The notes under the pieces are model-generated. The model worked only from the letters and a program-made list of their open reading frames with translations, ran no database searches and had not been told where the DNA came from. Positions 1 through 8,585 of a DNA stretch of 64,000 bases are shown in pieces; position 1 is the stretch's first letter; the number at the start of each line of letters is the position of its first letter. Both the position numbers and the translations under genes were made by a program. Source of the stretch: Acidimicrobiaceae bacterium (GTDB lineage: Bacteria; Actinomycetota; Acidimicrobiia; Acidimicrobiales; RAAP-2); the NCBI GenBank assembly GCA_003162475.1, contig PMOI01000010.1, forward strand, positions 186,001-250,000. Reading direction: 5' to 3'.

Positions 1-2
1 GT

Positions 3-998
3 CAGCTCCTCGATAGATGGCTGGAGGTAACCGAAACAAGTCACCGACCGCGGACGGTTTATGAGAATCGTTCAAAGATCGAAAAGCGCCTGAAGCCATT
101 GCTTGGGCATCACCGCCTAGACAGGATCCAGGCCGACACCATCGACGCCGCTTACCGCGAGTGGCTCGCCGGGGGCCTGTCACCATCCACGGTCAACAAG
201 TACCACGCGATCCTCTCCGCAGCCTGTCGTCAGGCCGTCAAATGGGGATGGATCGATCGAAGCCCCATCGATCGAGCAACGCCTCCCTCCGTCCCGCGCA
301 AAGAGATGATCGTGCCGACGCCCGGCCAACTCACGACGCTCGTCAGAGCCGCCGAAGTGGTCGATCCAGTACTTGCCACAGCGATTGCTCTGGCCGCTCT
401 CACGGGCGCTCGACGCGGCGAACTTGCGGCCCTGCGCTGGTCCGACATCGATTTGGCGAAGCGCAGATTGAAGATTTCGAAGAGTCTGACTGTCACCGGA
501 GCGAAGCAACACATTGGACCGACAAAGACGCACCAATCGCGTGACCTCGCTCTAGATGCGGTCTGCGTCAAGGTTTTGAAGCTTCGTTCGAAAACAATGG
601 CTGAACATTCGAAGGCTGCTGAATCACCTCTCGATGAGGACCCGTTCGTACTTTCCTACAACGCCAATGGAGCGCTGCCCGTCAATCCCGACACCCTCAC
701 GCACCGATTTGCGCGCCTCTGTGACTCGATGGAGGAGCCCGCGCTGAAGCGCTTACGGCGAACGAAGCCGACTGCGACTCGCGACGATCTGTCGATTGAC
801 AAGCGGTGGCCGTTTCGATTCCACGACCTCAGACACTTTTCGGTAACGACACTCATTGCCGCCGGAGTCGACGTTCGCACTGTCTCTGAACGTCACGGCC
901 ACGCTCGCGCGACCATGACGCTCGATCGATATGCGCACGCGTTGCCCGAGCGCGACCGAGCGGCTGCCGGGATTCTCGGCAAGGCCCTCAACTGGTAG
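3..998 (+). CDS. int: Tyrosine recombinase (phage integrase), 5' truncated by window edge
   Basis: The frame is open from base 3 to the stop at 998, so 331 residues are visible and the true start lies upstream; the TTG at 99 is an internal codon. The N-terminal part reads like a SAM-like core-binding domain. The catalytic domain shows the Arg box (TGARRGEL), the HDLRH box, and the final box GHARATMTLDRYAHA with the nucleophilic Tyr. The enzyme would integrate and excise the element by strand exchange at a tRNA attachment site. All visible motifs are intact, so it is probably active. It sits at the left end of the element, as expected for a tRNA-targeting integrase. Confidence 0.9.
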   Translation, partial: QLLDRWLEVTETSHRPRTVYENRSKIEKRLKPLLGHHRLDRIQADTIDAAYREWLAGGLSPSTVNKYHAILSAACRQAVKWGWIDRSPIDRATPPSVPRKEMIVPTPGQLTTLVRAAEVVDPVLATAIALAALTGARRGELAALRWSDIDLAKRRLKISKSLTVTGAKQHIGPTKTHQSRDLALDAVCVKVLKLRSKTMAEHSKAAESPLDEDPFVLSYNANGALPVNPDTLTHRFARLCDSMEEPALKRLRRTKPTATRDDLSIDKRWPFRFHDLRHFSVTTLIAAGVDVRTVSERHGHARATMTLDRYAHALPERDRAAAGILGKALNW

Positions 999-1294
999 TC
1001 GGAAACAAAGTTGTCAAAATAGGGCTGCACATCCCACGCGACGCCGGCAGCACCTGCTACAACTGTTAGTTGTAGTTGCAGTACCGCTAGTCCAAGCGAC
1101 GAGACCCCGTGCCAGGTGCACACCGGTCGAAGTCGGGAGGACGAACGATGCGAATTCCCGGCCAGGTGCCGATAAGAATTCGCGCCGAGGCCCAGGCGGC
1201 CAACCGGCGAGTCGAGCAAGACAGAGCACATCGTGTTCGTGTCGCGTTCCTTGCCGAGGGCGAAACGAACACCTGAATTCTCAGGAGCTTCGAC
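999..1294. other. Intergenic region after integrase with hairpin and inverted repeat
   Basis: These 296 bases have no convincing gene. A perfect 7-bp hairpin (CTACAAC, loop TGTTA, GTTGTAG) lies at 1057-1075, about 60 bases after the integrase stop, and could terminate or regulate. An inverted pair GCGAATTC / GAATTCGC sits at 1150-1157 and 1176-1183. The downstream early operon starts at 1295, so this is a likely site for its promoter and operator. No clear -35/-10 pair was recognised. Confidence 0.45.
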
Positions 1295-1495
1295 ATGAAC
1301 CAGTCTCAAAACGTCCTTAGAGGGAGGCTCGCCGCTGCCGTTCGTCGTCATCACCACAAGGACGCCGACCGCCTACGCGCCGAACTGAAGGCCTCGCGGG
1401 CGGCTGACTACATCAGGGAATTACTCGCGTACCCGTCACCGTCAGTATCGGCTCGCTGCGAACTGGCGGAGTTGCTTATCGAGGACCCGTCATGA
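1295..1495 (+). CDS. Small hypothetical protein of the element
   Basis: This 66-residue protein begins with ATG at 1295, preceded by CAGGAG. It is basic and His-rich at the N terminus (RRHHHKDADRLRAEL) and predicted largely helical. Its stop overlaps the ATG of the next gene by four bases (ATGA at 1492), which supports real translation and coupling with the excisionase-like gene. I do not recognise a family. It may be a small DNA-binding or regulatory protein of the early region, but that is only positional inference. Confidence 0.55.
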   Translation: MNQSQNVLRGRLAAAVRRHHHKDADRLRAELKASRAADYIRELLAYPSPSVSARCELAELLIEDPS

Positions 1496-1683
1496 CCTCG
1501 CCCGATCTAATTCCAATGTCGGAGGCCGCTAGGCGCGTTGGCGTCTGTCCCGAGACGTTGTTTCGACTTGCGAGATCGGGCCAGTTTGAACCTGCAATAC
1601 GCATTGGCTCGCGCTGGCGCGTTTCAGTGCCTCGACTGGAGCGCTACCTGCACGGTGACGCAAGAGGCGAGATCGCATCTTGA
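1492..1683 (+). CDS. Excisionase/AlpA-like helix-turn-helix protein
   Basis: This 63-residue protein is a MerR/AlpA-type winged helix. The segment PMSEAARRVGVCPETLFRLA is the helix-turn-helix, followed by the wing (IRIGSRWRVSVPRLERYL) typical of DNA-binding domains in excisionases. Such proteins bend att DNA for excision or activate integrase and replication genes. It overlaps the genes on both sides by four bases and precedes the replication-like gene, the usual order int-xis-rep in actinobacterial integrative elements. Family assignment is confident; whether it acts as excisionase or regulator is inferred. Confidence 0.75.
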   Translation: MTSPDLIPMSEAARRVGVCPETLFRLARSGQFEPAIRIGSRWRVSVPRLERYLHGDARGEIAS

Positions 1684-2516
1684 GCGAATCCCCAACCCCA
1701 ACGGCAACCCTTCGCGGGTACGCCTACGCCCAAATCCCCGAATGGATAATCGACGCCGAGATCTCAGCCGGCGCGGTTCGCTTGTTCGGAGTTCTGGATC
1801 GCTACGTCGGGCGCAACGATTGCGCGTGGCCCTCGATAATGACTCTCGCGACGAGGCTCCGTTGCTCGCGCAAGACCATCGAACGCTGCCTCGGAGAGTT
1901 AGTCCGGATCGACGCGATCGAGATTAAACACCGCTTTCGACCTGACGGCTCGAAGACATCGAGCGAGTACTTCCTCTGGCCCAAGAATGCGATTGAGAGG
2001 ACAGGGACCATGCGACACGAGAGTCGCATGGTAGCGACGCCGGAGTCGCCACCACTAGACACCGATGTCGCAACAAGAGGAAGTAACCCCATTGAACGAG
2101 AGCCAACTAAAGAAACACTCTTGTCCAATTCGAAAATTGGACGATCGAGTTCAAAGTCATACTCAGACGAATTCGAAACTCTTTGGGCCCGGTATCCACG
2201 CCACGAGGACAAGGTGACCGCTTCGAAGCGCGTTGCCGCCGTCGTCAAGGCCGGGGCATCGTTCGAAGATCTTCTGAGCGCCGTCGAGAACTACGCCATG
2301 GCCAAGGTCGGCACCGAACAACGCCACATCAAACTCGCCGCGACATTCTTCACCGACGAACGCTGGCGCGAGTGGTTGCCCGGTGGCGACGCGCTCGCCA
2401 ACACTCCACCATTGCGAGAGAAGTCACGAGACCGCCCAATCGAAGCCTTGGAGCCGCTTAGTGATGACGACAAAATGGCAGCACTTCACGCAGAGTTTGC
2501 GGGCGTCTCTCGATGA
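1680..2516 (+). CDS. Phage-type replication initiator / winged-helix protein
   Basis: The protein has 278 residues and starts with TTG inside the preceding stop (TTGA). Residues about 20-90 form a winged helix-turn-helix like that of RepA/DnaD-type proteins (segment WPSIMTLATRLRCSRKTIER). The C-terminal part (about 165-235), beginning ETLWARYPRHEDKVTASKR and ending FFTDERWREWL, matches the C-terminal module of phage replisome organisers (phage O-like or DnaT-like proteins). The middle is a low-complexity Ser/Thr linker. The likely role is origin recognition and helicase recruitment for element replication. No helicase or primase is encoded nearby, so the host machinery would be needed. Confidence 0.6.
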   Translation: MSESPTPTATLRGYAYAQIPEWIIDAEISAGAVRLFGVLDRYVGRNDCAWPSIMTLATRLRCSRKTIERCLGELVRIDAIEIKHRFRPDGSKTSSEYFLWPKNAIERTGTMRHESRMVATPESPPLDTDVATRGSNPIEREPTKETLLSNSKIGRSSSKSYSDEFETLWARYPRHEDKVTASKRVAAVVKAGASFEDLLSAVENYAMAKVGTEQRHIKLAATFFTDERWREWLPGGDALANTPPLREKSRDRPIEALEPLSDDDKMAALHAEFAGVSR

Positions 2517-2701
2517 AGCGAGGTCTCTTCGCGAGCACGTCAGGTGTCAACAGTTCTCGAGGCGGTGTCAGTGACGACTACCACTCTGTCGCTCTGCGTT
2601 CGGCCACGTTGGCGAACGTCAAAGGGGTCAAGGACTCCCAAGGGCGACCGACACCGCCTCGATTAATCGAAATCAAAACAGCAGAAAAGGGAAATTCATG
2701 A
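2513..2701 (+). CDS. Small hypothetical protein with ATGA overlaps at both ends
   Basis: This 62-codon frame starts at an ATG that overlaps the stop of the replication-like gene (ATGA, 2513-2516) and ends in a TGA that overlaps the ATG of the next gene (2698-2701). That double coupling is the main support. The product is basic, without recognised domains or membrane segments. It could alternatively be an untranslated spacer whose overlaps arose by chance, since the 180-base gap would otherwise be the largest in this operon. Confidence 0.4.
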   Translation: MKRGLFASTSGVNSSRGGVSDDYHSVALRSATLANVKGVKDSQGRPTPPRLIEIKTAEKGNS

Positions 2702-3165
2702 GTTCAAACATTTCAGGACCGACGCGCGTCATCGATGACGAGACGATGGTGCAGAACACTCGATCGAAGATCGCGGAAAAGATGCGGCAGATTCCGAGGG
2801 TGGATGGCAACGGTCGAGAGATTAAAGCGCAGGATCCGACGATCACGGATGTAGTCAACATTCCCGCAATCACAGGTCAGACGCCAACCATGGCCGAAGC
2901 GCTGAAGACGGCCGCCGCGTCTCTCGGCGTTAACCTGCCGGCGCTGGTCGACTCTGCGCGTTTCGTCAGCGCTCTTGCTTCGATCGATGACGGCGACACA
3001 GAGGCTCTCGAATCGGCAATCGGCGCAGCTCTTGTGGCGAACCCTGGACTTGCGATTTCACAACCGCGGATGAAGCGCAATCCAGCACAGGGCGGGTCGG
3101 CGTCGCCGGTTCCACCAGGGCCGAAAAGTATCAGGGATCAAATCGCCGAGATGCTCAGCAATTGA
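2698..3165 (+). CDS. Hypothetical protein of the element
   Basis: The protein has 155 residues with ATG start after an A/G-rich Shine-Dalgarno stretch (GAAAAGGG). Residues 55-110 form an Ala-rich helical region (TMAEALKTAAASLGV) and the C terminus is a Pro/Gly-rich linker followed by a short helix (IRDQIAEMLSN). Proteins of this layout are seen in actinobacterial prophages without known function. It lies between the replication-like gene and the terminase small subunit. A DNA-binding, scaffold-like or regulatory role cannot be distinguished here. Confidence 0.6.
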   Translation: MSSNISGPTRVIDDETMVQNTRSKIAEKMRQIPRVDGNGREIKAQDPTITDVVNIPAITGQTPTMAEALKTAAASLGVNLPALVDSARFVSALASIDDGDTEALESAIGAALVANPGLAISQPRMKRNPAQGGSASPVPPGPKSIRDQIAEMLSN

Positions 3166-3202
3166 TCGAAGTCAAAAGTTCAACACCAACCAAGGAGATC
3201 AC

Positions 3203-3736
3203 ATGCAAAAAGTAAATGACATCAAGGAAGACATCGAGATCGGCGCGATCATCGATGCAGGGATCGCACGTCGCGAGGCAGAGCGACCCGCGACAATCAA
3301 ACGCCTCGACGACGCCGAACGATACGCCGCAGCACTCGCCGAGGCCGCCACTCTGGTTGCAACGTCACTCGAAGCCACGGGCAGGGAAGTCTCCGTCGAC
3401 GCGATCTTCGAGGCGGCCGGATTCAAGCCAACGGGCGACATGCGGATGGAGGCATTTCGCGCAGGCCGTCGAATCAATGCCGATCGAGTTGAGGCATTAC
3501 GGCAATCGCAGATCGAAGGCGAACGCCTTGCCAACCTCAAAATTGGGCAGGAAGTGCACATCGCGACGTTCGAACTCGATCGGACCATCAAGGATCCAAA
3601 GTGCAATCTCGATGCCATCTTCGACGCCGTTATCGCGCTGCGTCGCGTTACCAGCCGGAACACGATGCTGTCTGAATCCGTCACCTTCGAGGCGGCAGTC
3701 GCGTCGGCGGTGCAACACCGATCGGGTTTGGCGTGA
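3203..3736 (+). CDS. Hypothetical helical protein of the element
   Basis: This 177-residue protein starts with ATG at 3203 behind a good Shine-Dalgarno (AAGGAG, 3194-3199). It is predicted mostly alpha-helical and charged, with Ala-rich stretches (AERYAAALAEAATLVATSL) and no membrane segment or recognised motif. The strong ribosome binding site after a 37-base gap suggests its own level of translation. I do not recognise the family. It is co-directional with the putative replication and packaging genes around it. Confidence 0.6.
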   Translation: MQKVNDIKEDIEIGAIIDAGIARREAERPATIKRLDDAERYAAALAEAATLVATSLEATGREVSVDAIFEAAGFKPTGDMRMEAFRAGRRINADRVEALRQSQIEGERLANLKIGQEVHIATFELDRTIKDPKCNLDAIFDAVIALRRVTSRNTMLSESVTFEAAVASAVQHRSGLA

Positions 3737-4008
3737 CCGTCGACACTCGATCAATGTTTGCGCTGACCCGTCGCTCGACTTGTTTGAGGTTGGGGGGCGG
3801 GTCCGGCGACGGCGCTGACATCAAGCGACGCCCGCCTACGGTGTCCAGGTTCGCGCTTCCGTCAGTCTCGTGCCTTATGCGACGATCGCGAACCAAAGGC
3901 CGTCGATACCCCCCTAGGCCCGGCAAGCGGTTCCCCGTTCCGTATACGCGCTGCCAGCCCGTCTACGTAGCGCCTCGTTTTTTTGGAAGCGTAGAAAAGG
4001 CCTCTTAA
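3733..4008 (+). CDS. Doubtful small basic ORF before the terminase gene
   Basis: A 91-codon frame begins with GTG overlapping the previous stop (GTGA, 3733-3736) and ends with TAA overlapping the ATG of the terminase small subunit gene (4008). The product is very rich in Arg and Pro (KGRRYPPRPGKRFPVPYTR) with no recognised domain. The overlaps at both ends argue for a gene; the composition argues against one. In many phages an HNH endonuclease precedes the small terminase, but no HNH residues are visible. The stretch could also hold a packaging site. Confidence 0.3.
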   Translation: MTVDTRSMFALTRRSTCLRLGGGSGDGADIKRRPPTVSRFALPSVSCLMRRSRTKGRRYPPRPGKRFPVPYTRCQPVYVAPRFFGSVEKAS

Positions 4009-4346
4009 TGGCGAAATTGCCCGCGCCCAAAGCCCTCGCGAAAGATGGGCGCTCGCTTTGGGTGCAGATCACGTCCCTAATTGTCTTTGAAGATCCGAGA
4101 GAGATCCATGCACTGCGCCAGGCGTGCCTTTTGGAGGATGATGTCGCGCGAAGTCGCGCCGAACTCGCTGACAGCCCCTTGATCGTTCAGGGCTCTACAG
4201 GCCAACCTGTCGAGAATCCGTTGCTCGGGACAATTCGAAACGCCACGGCGCTGCAGGCCAAGTTGCTCGCGTCCATCGCCGTCGATTCTGGCGAAGTTGA
4301 GCGCAGCGCGGCCGGTCGCGCGCTCGTCTCGCATCGGTACGCGTGA
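4008..4346 (+). CDS. terS: Phage terminase small subunit, P27 family
   Basis: This 112-residue protein resembles the P27-type small terminase: an N-terminal helix with Leu-Trp, a central segment with an acidic helix, then the conserved patch VQGSTGQPVENPLLGTIRN and a following helix (ALQAKLLASIAV). Small terminases bind the packaging site and present DNA to the large subunit. No large terminase gene follows, so the protein would have to work with a partner encoded elsewhere, as TerS of phage satellites does when redirecting a helper's packaging motor. It starts inside the preceding stop (TAATG) and overlaps the next gene. Confidence 0.7.
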   Translation: MAKLPAPKALAKDGRSLWVQITSLIVFEDPREIHALRQACLLEDDVARSRAELADSPLIVQGSTGQPVENPLLGTIRNATALQAKLLASIAVDSGEVERSAAGRALVSHRYA

Positions 4347-4675
4347 TGGCTCGCCTCACTCGCAATGCTGTCGGAGTTCCTGACGACCTGCGCACGTACG
4401 TTCCCAAGCGTTGGATCCAAGAAATTCTCCAGGACCCCAGCCGGCATTGTCACTCAAGGCTTAAAGCACTGCCACGGGACGAGCGGTTCAAAGATACCTT
4501 CGCGATTGTCATTTATGCCCCGGCGCTCTATCGAGATGCATTGTGGGCAGCGGTGGGCGAGCGTGACGGCGAGCGCCACTACCAAGAGGAAATGAGCTCT
4601 CAGCGAGTTCAAAAAATGAAGGTCGCAGCGATCGCCAGATCGTTGGCAGCGCAACATACAGAAACGAGAATTTAA
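4346..4675 (+). CDS. Hypothetical protein between terminase small subunit and tape measure
   Basis: The protein has 109 residues from the ATG at 4346 (TGATG overlap with terS); a GTG one codon upstream is an alternative. It is basic, with Trp- and Arg-rich stretches (YVPKRWIQEILQDPSRHCH) and a helical C terminus. No family was recognised. Its stop overlaps the ATG of the tape measure gene (TAATG at 4673-4677). In a complete siphophage this position would hold large terminase, portal, capsid and tail-tube genes; here a single small gene takes their place. Confidence 0.55.
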   Translation: MARLTRNAVGVPDDLRTYVPKRWIQEILQDPSRHCHSRLKALPRDERFKDTFAIVIYAPALYRDALWAAVGERDGERHYQEEMSSQRVQKMKVAAIARSLAAQHTETRI

Positions 4676-7650
4676 TGTCGTACGAAGTCGGATCAGCGTT
4701 CCTTCAGATTGTTCCAAGTTTCTCGGGGGTCGTAGAGGCGATCGGTGCCGAGGCCCAAAAGTGGGGCGACGAGGCCGGCCAGATCTTCGCAGAGACGTTC
4801 AAATCAATCGTTGACGCCGAACTCAAGGGCCTCTCGAGTGTCAAGATCGACGCCGACACCTCTGAAGCCATGTCCAAGATCGCGGCGATTCGCGCCGAGA
4901 TGGAGACGTTGACCGGCGACAACATCAAGGTCGGCGTGAGTGACGAAGACGCGCAAGCACGTCTCGCCGAACTCCAGGCCGAACTCATCGCGATCTCCGC
5001 AGAGCATCCGACAATCCGCGTGAACGTCGACACCGGCGAAGCGACTCTTGACATGGCCGCGCTCGAAGCCGAGACGGTGGCGCTCGACGCGACTGCTAAG
5101 GACCTTGGCGGCTCGTCAAGTGGTGCGAGTGGTGGCCTCTCGGGGCTTGGCTCTGCCGCGAGTGACGCCGCCGGCTCTGTCAACTTCATGGCTGTGGGCA
5201 TCACGGCGCTTGGTGTTGCTCTAGTCCCGATCGGCGGCTTAGCCCTCGGAGCGTTCGCCGCAATGCCGGCGATGATTGGCGGAGCCGCGACCGCGATGGG
5301 TGCGCTCTACCTCGGCACGTCTGGCATCTTTGGCGCTCTCTCAGCGTTCATGGCGCCGAAGACTGCCTCCTCGGGTGGCGGAAGCTCTTCTGCAAGTACG
5401 GCCCTCTCTAACGCCACGGCAGAGCGCAACGCCGCCTACAGCGTCCAACAGGCCGAGGACGCTCTTAACAACGCACGCATCTCCGGCGCGGCCGCGGTCA
5501 CTGCCGCTGAGACTGCCGCCGGCCAAGCGATGGTCACGGCGAACCAGAACGTCATCAATTCAGAGGCCGCGCTGGTCACTGCTTCCCGCGCTGTCACGGC
5601 GGCTCAGTACAACGAGCAACAGGCACAGCAAGCGGTCATGGCCGCTCGCCAGGCCGCGCAGTTCCAGTTAGAGAACTACACGAACCAATTAGCTGACGGC
5701 GCGATCGCTCAACAGCAAGCCGCGCTGAACCTCACGATCGCGCAACAGAACTACGCCTCGGCGATGGCGCCTGGCACAACGGCGACCTACGACCAGCAAC
5801 AGCAAGCGCAGATCTCGCTCGAGCAGGCTCAACAGGCCGTTACGGACCTCAACACGCAGAACGCACAGCTTGCGACGACGGCCCAACAGGCGTTCGCCGC
5901 CGGCGTCGAGGGCAGCTCTCAGGTCATGTCGGCGGAGCACCAACTGCAACAAGCGGTCCAATCCGTCAGCGACACTCTCGCGGCTCAAGTCATCGCTCAG
6001 CAGAACGTCGCGACTGCCGACATGGCGATGGCCAACCAAATCATCGCCAACGAACAGAACGTCTACAACGCGCAGATCGCAAACGCTCAGGGTGTTCAGA
6101 ACGCCGGTCGAGCCCTCCAACAGGCACTCGCCAATCAAGAAGACGCCTTCGACCGCGCCGCTATCCCGATCGCTACAGCGTCTTCGTCAGTTCGCAACTA
6201 CGCGACCCAGTTCAACGCGCTTACGCCAGCCGGTAAAGAGTTCGTCACCTTCGTTACGACAGACATCCTCCCGGCCATGAACACTTTCAAGGACTCCGTT
6301 CAAGGCGCGTTCCTGCCTCTCATCACCACGGGGCTCAAAGATCTCATTCCGTTTTTCGAAGCGTGGCAACCGTTGATCCTGGCAGCCGCCAAGGGCATCG
6401 GCACGACGTTCGACGAGTTGGCGAAGTTCGCAGGCATGCAACCGGGTCTCGGCCAACTGAACAAGATTCTTGAGGCTGGCAACGCATTCATGCAACAGAT
6501 GGGGGGCAACCTCGTCACGATGGTTCAGGCCATCACGGGCATTGGCGCCCAAGGCACCCCGATCCTTACGGCGATCGGTGACGGGATCACCAACATGGTC
6601 AATTCCTTCGCTAAGTGGGCCGAGGGTGGCGGCTTCCAGAAATTCATGACGTGGCTGAAAGAGAACGGGCCTCCGATTGTGAGCGACATAGGTAACACCG
6701 CCAAGGCGATCGGTAGCCTCTTGGTCGCTATCGCACCGTTCGGTGTTGTCGTCGACGACATCATTGGGATCCTTGCCAAGCTCGTAAGTTGGGTCACGCA
6801 GAGTTGGCAAGTTTTCGGCACTCTTCTCACCGTCGTCGGCGGCGTTGGCGTGGCGATTCTCGCCATAACTGGTGGTCCGATCACTCTCATCATCGCCGCG
6901 ATAGCGGCTCTCGTGGCCGGAGTTGTTCTCCTATCTATGCACTGGAAACAAGTGTGGCAAGACATTCAGAATTGGGCACTCGACGCGTGGCACTATCTCG
7001 ACGCACAGTTCATCTCTCCGATCGTCAATTTCTTCACGCACGTCATCCCCGACGCTCTGACCGCTTTCGTCAAGCTCCTCACGGACCTTCCAGATCGCGC
7101 GCTACGGGCGCTTGGCGACTTCGCGGCGAAGGTATGGGGCGGACTCGTCGTCGGTGCCTCGTGGCTCGCTACGAATGTCGGCGATCCGATCATCAATTTC
7201 TTCAAGGGAATCCCCAGTGACATCGCCACGGCGGCCAAGGGCATGTGGCACGGGATCTCTGACGCCTTCGCTGAAGTGCTCAACACGATCATCGGTTGGT
7301 GGGACGATCTCCATTTCACAGTTCCCAGTGTCAACCTCGGCATCTTTCACACCCCCTCGGTCACCATCGGGATGCCACCCATACCGAAGATCCCGATTCC
7401 GCAATATCACACGGGAGGTGTGGTCCAAGGAACGCCTGGCGTCGAGCAACTCGCACGTTTGATGCCCGGTGAGATCGTCACGCCAGCGGGGATGCCTATT
7501 CCTAAGTCCTCGGGCAATGGTTCACCAATCTCGCTCAGCCTCACAGTTAACGGAGCCGACTTGTCAAGTATCCCCGCCTTCGAAAAGGTCATAACGAGCG
7601 CCTTCGCCCAGTTCGCCGAAGAACTCCAACCAAAGAGGATCGCAGCATGA
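4675..7650 (+). CDS. Tail tape measure protein
   Basis: This 991-residue protein is the largest of the element. Residues 1-145 form a helical N-terminal region typical of siphophage tape measures. Residues about 165-225 and 712-757 are long hydrophobic Gly/Ala segments that could insert in membranes. Residues about 235-490 are an Ala/Gln/Asn-rich extended coiled-coil-like region. The C terminus carries YHTGGVVQGTPGVEQLARLM followed by PGEIVTP, a signature common near the end of actinophage tape measures. Such proteins set tail length and help DNA pass the envelope. The frame is intact and overlaps the following gene by four bases. Major tail protein and the usual tail chaperone frameshift pair are not found upstream. 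Confidence 0.85.
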   Translation: MSYEVGSAFLQIVPSFSGVVEAIGAEAQKWGDEAGQIFAETFKSIVDAELKGLSSVKIDADTSEAMSKIAAIRAEMETLTGDNIKVGVSDEDAQARLAELQAELIAISAEHPTIRVNVDTGEATLDMAALEAETVALDATAKDLGGSSSGASGGLSGLGSAASDAAGSVNFMAVGITALGVALVPIGGLALGAFAAMPAMIGGAATAMGALYLGTSGIFGALSAFMAPKTASSGGGSSSASTALSNATAERNAAYSVQQAEDALNNARISGAAAVTAAETAAGQAMVTANQNVINSEAALVTASRAVTAAQYNEQQAQQAVMAARQAAQFQLENYTNQLADGAIAQQQAALNLTIAQQNYASAMAPGTTATYDQQQQAQISLEQAQQAVTDLNTQNAQLATTAQQAFAAGVEGSSQVMSAEHQLQQAVQSVSDTLAAQVIAQQNVATADMAMANQIIANEQNVYNAQIANAQGVQNAGRALQQALANQEDAFDRAAIPIATASSSVRNYATQFNALTPAGKEFVTFVTTDILPAMNTFKDSVQGAFLPLITTGLKDLIPFFEAWQPLILAAAKGIGTTFDELAKFAGMQPGLGQLNKILEAGNAFMQQMGGNLVTMVQAITGIGAQGTPILTAIGDGITNMVNSFAKWAEGGGFQKFMTWLKENGPPIVSDIGNTAKAIGSLLVAIAPFGVVVDDIIGILAKLVSWVTQSWQVFGTLLTVVGGVGVAILAITGGPITLIIAAIAALVAGVVLLSMHWKQVWQDIQNWALDAWHYLDAQFISPIVNFFTHVIPDALTAFVKLLTDLPDRALRALGDFAAKVWGGLVVGASWLATNVGDPIINFFKGIPSDIATAAKGMWHGISDAFAEVLNTIIGWWDDLHFTVPSVNLGIFHTPSVTIGMPPIPKIPIPQYHTGGVVQGTPGVEQLARLMPGEIVTPAGMPIPKSSGNGSPISLSLTVNGADLSSIPAFEKVITSAFAQFAEELQPKRIAA

Positions 7651-8321
7651 GCACCGCACCGTTGGCGCCTCATCTGCTCTTCCCCCTAGAGGCCCTGTGT
7701 TACGACATCGCCGCTGGGGTGACGTTCAGCGCGATTTACAACTCGACCGATAGCGCGAATCAGAATGCTTTCGCATTGCGCGTCAGCGTCTCGGGTGGAT
7801 CGTACGGCTATTGGAACGGCACGGACTTCAGTTCGGCCTCAGTGGTGTGGAACGCCGTTGCAACGCCGGACACAGGGATGTTCTTCGTTTCGGTCCCTGC
7901 CGGCGTACTTGCGAATGGTCATGTCTACAACTGGTCGTTCGCGTCACAAGAATCTGGCGCGAACTTAAAGGGCGTCTTCGCAACCGACTCCACGTTCACC
8001 TCGCAAGCAGCGCCAACAGTCACCGTGACCGCGCCGACCGGATCCATAGCGCTGATCGAACCCACGGTGACCTGGTCCGAGACGCTGGCTCCGAGCGCGA
8101 GTCAAACCTTCTATCGCGTCGTCGTCGAGTCCGGGGCGTACGGTGTCATTCCGTTCAGTGGGACTTCAGTCTGGGATAGTGGCGTAGTCCCTTCAGCCGC
8201 GCTCTCAGCTGTGGTTGGCGGCGATCTCGCGAATGGCGTCACGTATCGAGTCTTCGTAGTAATCACTGAGACCGGCGGCCAAGCCAGCGCGTGGGGCTAC
8301 AACACATTCACGGTGACATGA
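7647..8321 (+). CDS. Putative minor tail / tail-tip protein with beta-sandwich domains
   Basis: The protein has 224 residues and starts in the ATGA overlap with the tape measure stop. It is Ser/Thr/Val-rich and beta-strand-like, without signal peptide. The second half, from TVTVTAPTGSIALIEPTVTW, looks like a fibronectin-III-like repeat as often found in phage tail and baseplate proteins. Location directly after the tape measure supports a distal tail or host-contact role. No catalytic motif is visible. The family is not recognised with certainty. Confidence 0.6.
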   Translation: MSTAPLAPHLLFPLEALCYDIAAGVTFSAIYNSTDSANQNAFALRVSVSGGSYGYWNGTDFSSASVVWNAVATPDTGMFFVSVPAGVLANGHVYNWSFASQESGANLKGVFATDSTFTSQAAPTVTVTAPTGSIALIEPTVTWSETLAPSASQTFYRVVVESGAYGVIPFSGTSVWDSGVVPSAALSAVVGGDLANGVTYRVFVVITETGGQASAWGYNTFTVT

Positions 8322-8575
8322 GCACCGCTTCGAACTCGGCAACCGCCCTGGCGCCACGTACGGGGTTCGTCTACCCCTACTCGCGCGGCGCCGTAGGTCT
8401 GATGAACAACGCATCGAACCTGTCAACCACCTCGGCGAAGTACGACGCGCACTGGAACGTCATCGCGATTGAAGGCAAGTTCGAGGAGATGGTGAGGAAG
8501 GCGGTGTTTGCTGCTCTCGTGGCGACGCCCCTGGCACAACTCGAAGCGATACTCGACCGACGCCGATGCGAATAA
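8318..8575 (+). CDS. Small hypothetical protein of the tail gene group
   Basis: This 85-residue protein starts with ATG in a four-base overlap with the previous gene. The N-terminal half is Ser/Ala/Asn-rich; the C-terminal half is helical (EEMVRKAVFAALVATPLAQL). No recognised family. Translational coupling with the putative minor tail gene suggests a structural or assembly role, which is inference. Confidence 0.5.
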   Translation: MSTASNSATALAPRTGFVYPYSRGAVGLMNNASNLSTTSAKYDAHWNVIAIEGKFEEMVRKAVFAALVATPLAQLEAILDRRRCE

Positions 8576-8585
8576 TGTGTCGCAA

